The notes beneath the pieces were generated by a model. The model worked only from the letters and a program-made list of their open reading frames with translations, searched no databases and was not told where the DNA came from. From Sporobolomyces roseus (taxonomy: Eukaryota > Basidiomycota > Microbotryomycetes > Sporidiobolales > Sporidiobolaceae): 64,000 nt of DNA. The position numbers were made by a program, and so were the translations under genes. The stretch covers positions 682,001-746,000 of the forward strand of contig JADILM010000004.1 of the NCBI GenBank assembly GCA_016617785.1, given 5' to 3'. Shown here one piece after another: positions 56,045 to 64,000 of this stretch (positions are counted from its first letter, which is position 1; the number at the start of each line of letters is the position of its first letter).

Positions 56045-57361
56045 TCAGAGTTCGACTTCTCCGTGAGCAGGTGAATCTTGACGTTCTTCTCCTCCTCCTC
56101 CTGCTTCTGCTGCTTCTTCTTCGGCAAGTTTCGCCATATCCTCCTCAGTGAGTCCGTCAGTCGTGCGGAACTTCAAGTTTGACTGTACACCATTTCGCTG
56201 CATCAGCTCTCTGATCATAAAAGTGAAAAATGGGGAGAACTGACCAAGAAGAAATCGAGCATCTTTTGAGGACAAGTCTTTCTTGAGATTGCTGCCGGTA
56301 CCCATGATTCGAAATGATCTCCATCGTGATTCACTTTGTGCCAAATACACAACATTTTAACTCCTTGAGGTTCAGTTTTCGAATTCTCATCTTTCTCCAC
56401 CGTGTCGATCTTCAAGATCAAATCCTATCCAATTTTCAACCCCCCCGAGTCAGTAAGGAGGATCAGAGACAAGAGATAGTGCGAGTGCTTACCTCCCAAC
56501 CACCTAGTTTCTGACTCTCACTAATCTCTTTCCAAGGAATCAAAGCTCTCGTACCCGAATCCCACCCTTCACTTGCCGCCTCGAGAGCCTCCTCCCCGTT
56601 CCCATTCTCGACCCCGGTAACCTCTCCCTCCTTCTCCGTCTCCTCTACTTCCTCACTCTTTTCCTTCTTTGCTTTCTTACTACTACTAGATCCATTCGCC
56701 TGTTCACTAGATTTACGTTTCTTACCCGCACCACTAGACTTCCCCCTTCCCTTCTTGACCTTCTTCTTCTTGTCCTCTTCTTCTTCTTCCTCCTCTTCTC
56801 CCTCTTCTTGTTCCTCCTCGTCTTCGCCCTCGAGTAATTCAGCTTGTAACGCTTTGTACTCTTTCGAATTGACTTTGTAACGTTCCAATCGCTCTTCTGG
56901 TTTCTTTGATTTCCAATACTTCTCTACTACCTGAGTGATACTCCTATGTTTTTCGCGCGAGTAAGATCAGAGTTTTGTGATAAGTCATGCAAGAAGTCGG
57001 AGAGGAGAGTGAAATGAAGTGAAAAAGACTTGCTTGATTTCGTCCTCTGGTTCCCAAGTGTTGTCTGAAGGTTTATCGTACCCTTTCCATTTGACAAGGT
57101 ATCGTAACTTTCCCTGTAAACGAGGGGATATCGAGAGAGAGAGAGAGAGATATTAGAGGGTAAACAAAGTCTCATCTGAGAGAGAATGAGAACTTACCTT
57201 TGTACGCTCATGATCTTTGATAGCTTCTACGGTATCTGTGGGTGGTTCGAACGACGCGTCAATGGGGGTGTGAAGAGATGTTGGACAGGGTTTGTTGATC
57301 AAAGAAATTCACATTCTGTATCATCGACTTCTTGCTTCTTCTTTGCTTTACTACGTGCCAT
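56045..57361 (-). CDS. HP1-like chromodomain/chromoshadow protein
   Basis: Heterochromatin protein that would read H3K9 methylation. It starts at 57361 (MARSKAKKKQEVDD). The chromodomain is built over three exons: EYTVEAIKDHERTKGKLRYL, VKWKGYDKPSDNTWEPEDEI. ITQVVEKYWKSKKPEE follows. A very acidic and then Lys-rich hinge (poly-Glu, then KKKKVKKGRGK) of about 100 residues comes next. The C-terminal chromoshadow-type part has WEDLILKIDTVEKDE, MLCIWHKVNHDGDHFESWVP and CPQKMLDFFL. It ends AHGEVEL at 56045. This is the order seen in Swi6/HP1 proteins, with a longer hinge. The aromatic cage residues Y (EYTVEA) and W (VKWKGY) are present. Confidence 0.87.
57128..57154. repeat. (GA)n simple repeat in an HP1 intron
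   Basis: Run of GAGAGAGAGAGA on the plus strand (CTCTCT on the coding strand), acting as part of the pyrimidine-rich intron between the chromodomain exons. Confidence 0.55.
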
Positions 57362-57671
57362 TCTTTCACTGTGTTCTCGAGCTGAGTTTGAGGTAGAGTT
57401 TGAGTGAAGGAGGGGGTTGAAAAGAGAGGGGGGGAAAACAAGACAGCGACGACGACGATGAAAGATTGAAACTTCTCGACTGCTACTCCTCACTAGTACT
57501 ACGACTGATCAAGAGAGACACTGTCTGCTTGAATGCACTTTTAGCTCGATTTCCTCCGAAAATCCAATCAACCGGCTCGTAAAAATTCGCGAACCGATTT
57601 CTCCACCTCTCTCTCTTCTCCCTCTAACTTCACTCTCTAAGCTCTTGTAACTGCTCTTGATCGACGACAGA
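57362..57671. other. Divergent upstream region of HP1 and acyl-CoA dehydrogenase genes
   Basis: About 310 nt between divergent start codons. C/T-rich toward 57672. No specific site recognised. Confidence 0.35.
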
Positions 57672-60139
57672 ATGGCTACAACCAAACGCTTCACTCTCAG
57701 CGAAGTCTCAAAGGTTAGTCTCGCTCTTTCTTCTCCCTCAAACTTCGCTCAAGCCCCACTTCTCATTCTCCCTCTACTCTAGCACAACAAAGAAGGAGAT
57801 ATCTGGACAATCATCAACAACGACGTCTACGAGTACAGCTTTCCCTTTCTCCCCCTCTCTCGAATCTCGCAACTCATTTCCTCGTTCCTTTCGCAGTCTA
57901 ACGAAATTTCTCGACTTGCATCCTGGTGGATCCGGTTTACTCCTCGCCTCGGACGTAGCGGGCAAAGATTCCTCGAAACAATTCTTTGGCCTACACCGTT
58001 CCGAGATCCTAACGAAATATGCTCGACTCAAGATCGGAACGCTCGACACTTCTTCCCCTCCCCCTTACGTCCTACCCGTCAATGGTGAACTCTCCCCTGT
58101 ACCTCACAGTGAACCAACTTGGTTGGATCCGAAATTCTCGAGTCCCTACTATAAGGAATCCCATCGAGCGCTGCAGAAAGAAATGAGGAAGTTTTTCGAT
58201 GAGAATGTCAAGGCGGAAGCGAGGGCTCAAGAGTTGACACATGAGAGACCATCGAGGAAATTGGTAGAGTTGATGGGGAGTCCAAAGTGGAACATCCGTG
58301 AGTTTGACTTTCGAAATGAGATCCTGTCGTTGCGAGTGCTGATTCTGATTCTCGCAAACTCTTCCTCGATCTCTCGCACTCGCCTTCCTCGACTCTCTTC
58401 TACGCCGAATCCGACTACGATCTTCATCCTCCTCACTCTCGGCCCGCCTCTTACTATGATGACTCTCCTCAGATGCGATGCGAATGGGACCCGGCAAGCA
58501 TCTCCACGGTCTCACTCTCCCCGGCGGATTGAAAGGAGAAGATTTCGATTATTTCCACGAGCTCGTCGTTGTTCAAGAACTCTCTCGAATCGGTGCTCCA
58601 GGTTACATGGCAGGTGAGCTTTTCGCCTCACTTTTCCCGAGAGACTCGTGATTGGGAGACTGATTGAGCTTTGAGGTGAGGGGAACGTAGGGCTTCAGGC
58701 GGGTATGGTTATTGGATTACCACCGGTCTTGAATTTTGGAACTGATAAAATGAAAGCCGAAGTTCTGCCAGAGATTCTAGCGTACGTATCGAAAACTTCC
58801 CTCCATCTCTGACTGTTTCCCCGGACCGGAACTGATAGCGAGGGCTGGTCGATAGTGGTCGAAAGTTCATCTCGTTGGCGATTAGTGAAGCGTTTGCAGG
58901 AAGTGATGTTGCGGGAATGCAAACTAGTGCGAAGAAATCAGAGTGTGGAAAGTATTGGATCGTTCACGGTTCAAAGGTGAGTCTCAACCTTCCCTCCTTC
59001 CTCTTACCTGAGTCGCTAATAGCTGATATTCGGAAATTATGTCGATTAGAAATGGATCACCAAGTACGTTCGAGTTCTCTTTCGCAAGCTTCCCTCAATC
59101 AAGCTGACTTCGAACGGAATCTTCTCGTACAGCGGAAACTTCTCGGATTATTTCATGACTGGAGTACGAACGGGACCGAGAGCTTTGACGATGATGTTGA
59201 TTCCGAGAACCGACGAAGTCGAGACGAAGATTATCAAGACTTCGTATTCGCACGCTGCTGGAACGGCTCATGTCTTCTTCGATGGTGCGAGAGTTCCTGT
59301 CGAGGTAAGTATCCATCTCTCTGTGATCATCTAAGCTCGAGACTGAACGGAATCTTGTGCTCACAGAACGTTCTGGGAGGCGAGGGAAACGGTTTGAAAG
59401 TCATTCTATCAAAGTCAGTGCCCGTCTCTGTCTCTCATGAATCAATTACCCGACTGATGAGAAAGGTTTGGGTTCCGGACAGCTTTAACCACGAACGATG
59501 GGTGATCTGCGCTCGAATCGCTCGATACTCGAGATTGATCTATGAAGAGACATTCAAATGGGCTCATCTACGAGAGGTGCAAGGGAAGAGATTGATCGAT
59601 AACGCTGTCGTTCGTCAGAAGTGAGTCATTCGTCTTGTCCGAATTGAGGAAATGTAGACTAACGCTTTCTTTGGCGACTCTCTAGATTCGCGCACATCAT
59701 CGCTAAAATCGATTCTGGACAGTGCTGGTTGGAGCAGATCACTCTACAGATGTACGATCACTCTCTGAGGGTCCCCGATATCTCGAACTCACCTCCTTTT
59801 CTCCAGGTGCACAATGTCGTATTCGGATCAATCCAAGCTTCTCGCAGGACCCATGGCTCTCCTCAAGACGTTCCTATCTGTCTCAGGACAACAGATCTCG
59901 GACGACTGCGTACAAATCTTCGGTGGACGAGGTATTACAGTCGGAGGAATGGGAGCTCTCATCAATCAACATCAATCTTCGTACAAGTTTGATTCGATTC
60001 TCGGTGGAAGTGAGGAAGTACTAGGTAAGCTCTCGCTATATTCCCGCAAATTGAACGGATTGACTGAGAGTTTGTCGATGTTGCAGCGGATTTGGGAGTA
60101 AGGCAAAGTATGAAGGGTTTCCCGAAAGCCGTGCTGTAG
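57672..60139 (+). CDS. Cytochrome b5-acyl-CoA dehydrogenase fusion
   Basis: Oxidises acyl-CoA thioesters, with an N-terminal heme domain that may pass electrons. The ATG at 57672 (MATTKRFTLSEVSK) leads over two introns to the cytochrome b5 core DIWTIINNDVYDLTKFLDLH then PGG (HPGG heme ligand); the second heme ligand lies in QFFGLHRS. The acyl-CoA dehydrogenase part has GPGKHLHGLTLPGG, VVQELSRIGAPGYM, LAISEAFAGSDVAGMQTSA (FAD/substrate motif), KKWITNGNFSDYFMTGVRTG, HVFFDGARVPVENVLG, NHERWVICARIARYSRLI and VQIFGGRGITVGGMG. The last exon ends KGFPKAVL at 60139. More than ten introns, one of about 180 nt. No obvious PTS1. Such b5-ACAD fusions are known in fungi. Confidence 0.92.
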
Positions 60140-60636
60140 CGAACGAGAGATCAGCCATATTCACTCGAGTAACATCAGTGCCTGTATTACATCATATCAT
60201 ATTTGAGGCTCTCGAGAATTGGGATGAGACGGAAGGAATGAGTGAGTACCAAGAGGAGGGGACGAAGTTGCGAACAGACGAAGGGTCATTGGCAGCGCTC
60301 TTCGAAGTCTACCTCGTACGGTCGACAGGGGTCTACGATTTTGAAGAGAGGAGAGAGGGAGAGAGGGAGAGCCGAAGATTCTGGACTTGTAGTGACTCAC
60401 CAGCGACCTGAGAGAATTGCGAAGTTGCGAATTTTGTGTATTGCGACGCAAAGAGCGTTGAATGACGAGAGCTACGCCTTTGTGGGACGATGTGGACCCA
60501 GCTCAACCATTCTGCAAGGAGAACGTGCGAAGCTTGTGATTGTTTCCTTGCGAAAGTCTCTCTGCACCTTTCGCTGGTTTTCCCTCTCACACTTTCAACT
60601 TTCTCTCTCGCTTTCTCCGATTCGACTGCCTCAAAC
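60140..60636. other. Intergenic, F-box gene leader
   Basis: About 500 nt between two rightward genes. Contains a GAGAGGGAGAGAGGGAG tract near 60352-60369 and CT-rich leader just before 60637. No supportable gene. Confidence 0.4.
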
Positions 60637-63253
60637 ATGTCAAGTACCTCTAGAAAGGCTAGGAAGCGCGCTATTAACTATCAAGAGGTCGAGAGTGACG
60701 AAGATATCGACTTGGAAGATCAAGATGAAAGCGGTGAAATCAAGTCAATGGGAAGCTTGGGAGTGTTAAAAAAGACAGTAGGAGATACATACGGAACTAA
60801 GGAAGCTACTGGTGAGTCCTACAAGTCCGTCTCTCGTGTTGTTGTCGCTGTTTCGCTGATTGATAATCTCCCTCCCTTGTGCAACCTCAGAACGTTCAAA
60901 GAAGAGATCACGCAAGTCAAAGAACACTCAAAAAGAGGACGACAAAGATGGATCTATGTACGATTCAAAGCTGTTGTTGAATATGCCATACGATGTCTTC
61001 GCAGAGGTGTGTCTCTTTCTCGCTCTACTCCCACTTTCGCTCGCAAAGCCAACTCGCTTCGGAACGATAGACTTGCTCTCATCTTGAAGGAATAGACCTC
61101 ATCAACCTCGCTCAAGTCAACAAATCATTCCGTCGAACTCTTCTCTCGAAAGCAGCTCGTTCGATTTGGGCTTCTCGTCGCAAAGCAGATGGTTACCCTC
61201 TGCCTGACGATATGACTGAGCTCGAGATTGCTACTCTCGTCTACGGGACACGTTGTCAGGTATGTCTCGTAGGACATCTTTCTCGGCTCCCTTTCGCTAA
61301 TCCTCGTTTCGCACACAGAATTGTGGTGTCGACGTCTCCAGTTCGCGCTATTCTCTCAGCTTACAGCTTCGTCAGCGTATATGCAAGAAGTGCCGTCGCC
61401 AGTTGTGAGCCTCGACGTTGTCCTGCGATGGATGAACCAACAGTTCCACTAACAAGTCGAATGAAAACAGTCAAATTCGTGGGAAAGTTTTGGCGAGGAA
61501 TTGGAAGAATCTTCACCCTGAAGCAGTCAATTGTGTAATCTATCAGAGCGAGAGTGAGTTTCGCGCAAGGTAAAGCTCCGTTGCAGTCGCTGACTTCGTT
61601 TCATTGCAGAACGGTGGACCGGGATAACCTCTTGTACGATTCTCTCTTGCTCAATCTTGTCCCAGCACGCCCGGAAGCTCACTCATTGGCTCTTCTGCAG
61701 ACATCTACTTGATTTCGGATCTTGACGAAGTTGATCACGTACTCAAGGACCTTCAAGAGGAGGACGACAATATTCTTTCCTTGATAGAGTCGCTCAAGTA
61801 CCGATCTGGAACTCGTTCACGCAACAAAGTATCTTCGACACTTCCGGTTGCAGACCATGTATCTAGCTACGTAAAATCACGTCGAGAATGGGTCAATCAG
61901 CACGAAAAGGTAAGTCGCTCATCACGATCGTGAGCAATAGGCCTAACTGAGTCCTCTCGATCTATCAGATCTCACAAGAGATGATTACTGCTGTTGCTGA
62001 CAAGGAGAACGAGCGTCGTAAAGCTGTGCAGGCTGAATCTGACAAGACTGACGAGAAGTTCAGCAAGTTAGTCTGAGCTCTTCCTCCTTTCGTTACTAAA
62101 TGCTGACTATCCGCGATGATAGGATCTCTCTACTTCTCACGCAAGATGCTGGTTGGTCCGATGAGGAAGTCGAGAAATTCTGGAACGGGTGGTGGGGTAT
62201 GGCGCTAGAATCCACTTTCGAAGTTCCCGAAGAGCCGCCTTCCGCTGACTCTGAAGGTAAGCCTGCCTCTATTGCCTGTCCTACTGACTGTATAAGTGAC
62301 TGATGACACTCCATGTCAACAGCTTGGAAGGACTGTCGTCGTATCATCGCAAAGAAGATTGTTCTCGATCGAAAACAGCATCTCGAAAACACTCGATGGG
62401 GACAACTCTCCAACTACTATTCGACTCTCGTCGCAACATTCAGGTCCTCGACGACCGTCACGCTCCTTCCCTCTCGTTTCGACTTCATGAATCTCCCCGA
62501 CGTCATCCCGCTTTGGAAACCGGAGGATTCTGATACCTCAACACAAGCATTCGACAAGGCGCAACCAATCTTCGAAAGAGCATTCAAGAAGTATCATGAA
62601 GACGCTCGTTTGCTAGCTATTCGTTCGATTCTCGCCGCAAATCGTGGTGTCAACATTTCGAAGCTCTCGACGGATCCCGCCGATTATCCGGAGACGATCT
62701 ACGATTCTACTTTCTTCGGCCTCGCAACCTCTCAATTCTCCTACTGGACTTACACGTCTCGAGAACTTCGTCCTTTCCCCGAAGTCTTGCAAGGCGAAAG
62801 AGCTCTAAGCCTCCGTCACCTCGATCGCTGTGCAGACTCTCGCCAAATCGGGTTGATTCGCTATATGCTGAAGGTCGCTGGTCTCGATCCTACTGTAACT
62901 TCATGGCGCAAGCTCGTACAGCTCGGTGAATGCTTCGTTTGGATCAACGCCCCGATTCGCAAGAGAAGAAATCGAAAAGAAGTCTACAGTTGCCTTGGTC
63001 TCGTATGTTCTCCTTTCTCATCTCCTTTCGCCAGCCTGTGGGCTAACTATAGTGCTGAGCCTTCTTTCAGCTTGAAGCGGTCCGCAGGCGAGGACCTTCG
63101 AAAGCCAAACTCAAAGCCGGAGAAGTCGTCGAAATCGGTTTCAACCAAGATGAATCAGATGGAGAAGGATCAGAGCGCGAAGATGGTAGCGAGGATGAAA
63201 GAAGTGATGATGATGAGGAAGACGAGGAGGAAGATGAGGAGGAAAGTGACTGA
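60637..63253 (+). CDS. F-box protein with Cys-pair motif, paralog of the 10 kb gene
   Basis: Probable SCF adaptor. The start at 60637 gives an acidic, then basic N-terminus (VESDEDIDLEDQDESGE, KKRSRKSKN). The F-box is split by an intron: LLLNMPYDVFAE|TCSHLEGIDLINLAQVNKS. The Cys pairs are TRC-Q|NC-G and RICKKC, with an intron right after the residue that follows the first Cys, as in the gene at 10126-12689. Later come a charged coil (ITAVADKENERRKAVQAE), RISLLLTQDAGWSDEEVEKF, RRIIAKKIVLDRKQHLENTR and a long conserved-looking exon (PETIYDSTFFGLATSQFSYW, SLRHLDRCADSRQIGLIRYM). The tail is Asp/Glu-rich. All splice phases agree; it ends at 63253. Confidence 0.8.
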
Positions 63254-63431
63254 GACGCTTGAGGAAAGAAACAGAAGAGGAAGTGCTTGAATTCGCTTGT
63301 TGATCGCGTGATTGAACGCTTGTTACCGCTTGAACACCAGAGAAATACCATTCCCTACCTTTTACTAGTACTCTCTCCGCTCACAGTCCGTGGGAGTTGT
63401 AGCATACTTGAAGAGTGTCTATAGTTCCCTC

Positions 63432-63953
63432 TCAACCGAAATACTTCAAGATCAACCCAAAACAAACCAACGTGACCGTCCCCCCTCCTACCAAGATATA
63501 CCAATCTGCTTTCGTCCGTCTCTCAATGAACGTGATAGTTTCCCTACTCAATCCCAAAGTATTCGCTGCATTCAACAACCTCTTCTTCGTACCCTTCATG
63601 ACTTCCCTCTGAGTCGTCAAATTCCCCAACACTGCTTGTCCTTGGGCCAAATAAGCATCCAAAGTTGAAGAAGTCGAAGAAAAGAAATCGTGTTCTTTCA
63701 GAGCGTGGTTCGTGCGAGAATCATAACCGTAATTTTGGTTGTTATTGAAAGAGGAAGATTGTCCTCCCCCACCACTACCACCTGAAGCCATGTTTATTGA
63801 AGTTGCGTCGGAAGTGTACGAGTTTGGTGGTCGGGGTGCGAGACGAGAGGAAGAGGTTGAACCGGAGGGAGTGTAGGAATGTGAAATTGAGGAGGATGAG
63901 GCGGTCGCTGCTGAGGAAGGGGTGAAGAGTTCGTTTCGTTCTGCTGTCACTCT
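63432..63953 (-). CDS. BOS1: Bos1/membrin SNARE, 5' end outside the window
   Basis: Qb-SNARE for ER-Golgi transport. The visible last exon begins at an acceptor near 63954 (AACGAATAG) and carries a Ser/Gly-rich spacer. Then comes the SNARE core: HDFFSSTSSTLDAYLAQGQA, VLGNLTTQREVMKGTKKRLL (Q of the zero layer in LTTQRE) and NAANTLGLSRETITFIERRT. The tail anchor is WYILVGGGTVTLVCFGLILK, ending YFG. The order and the AANTLGLSR/IERRT words match Bos1/membrin. The N-terminal regulatory helices and start codon lie to the right of base 64000; the bases after 63954 look like intron (TACTGAC-type branch site). Confidence 0.9.
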   Translation of the reverse strand, partial: RVTAERNELFTPSSAATASSSSISHSYTPSGSTSSSRLAPRPPNSYTSDATSINMASGGSGGGGQSSSFNNNQNYGYDSRTNHALKEHDFFSSTSSTLDAYLAQGQAVLGNLTTQREVMKGTKKRLLNAANTLGLSRETITFIERRTKADWYILVGGGTVTLVCFGLILKYFG

Positions 63954-64000
63954 CTATTCGTTCAGAGTTCGTCGAGAGCATTGTCAGTAAGAGTCAGGTA

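Overview
The window is nuclear DNA of a fungus, most likely a basidiomycete. About 30 protein genes lie close together on both strands. Nearly all are interrupted by short introns, mostly 50-180 nt, with GT..AG ends and CTGAC/CTCAC-like branch sites. The proteins are fungal: a Ste7/Fuz7-type MAPKK, Met1 siroheme synthase, Tsc13, Cox20, HP1, Mgs1 and a Stealth-type capsule phosphotransferase. A basidiomycete yeast (Pucciniomycotina or Tremellomycetes) fits best, but the species cannot be read from the sequence. Exon models below were built by eye from splice sites and reading-frame phase.

Layout, left to right. 0.3-10 kb: a small tail-anchored orphan, a secreted GPI-type GH26 glycosidase, a large HSF-type transcription factor and two divergent multi-spanning membrane orphans. 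10-18 kb: three F-box proteins and one orphan. 18-25 kb: the Mgs1/WRNIP1 ATPase, an alanine-glyoxylate aminotransferase, an unresolved possibly degraded stretch, and an NmrA-like protein. 26-45 kb: a region rich in Golgi and cell-surface glycan genes, namely a DUF604 glycosyltransferase, a Met1-like domain fused to an O-fucosyltransferase, a PC-esterase-type O-acyltransferase, a GT14 enzyme and a Stealth phosphotransferase. A secreted Kex2-processed precursor lies among them, as do housekeeping genes (eIF3i, MAPKK, an MFS transporter). 45-64 kb: Cox20, Met1, Cdk7/Kin28, Tsc13, a peroxisomal fructosyl-amino-acid/sarcosine oxidase, a beta-sandwich lyase-like protein, HP1, a cytochrome b5-acyl-CoA dehydrogenase fusion, a fourth F-box gene, and the 5'-truncated SNARE Bos1 at the right edge.

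The most notable points are as follows. (1) An uninterrupted frame joins a Met1 N-terminal-like Rossmann domain to a type II membrane O-fucosyltransferase, about 16 kb from the true MET1 gene carrying the same domain. (2) A five-exon gene encodes a secreted precursor with four KR sites, placed between two glycosyltransferase genes. (3) Enzymes that build and decorate surface glycans are concentrated between 26 and 45 kb. (4) The F-box proteins at 10-12.7 kb and 60.6-63.3 kb appear to be paralogs sharing an architecture and one intron position. No transposon, CRISPR array, rRNA or credible tRNA was found.
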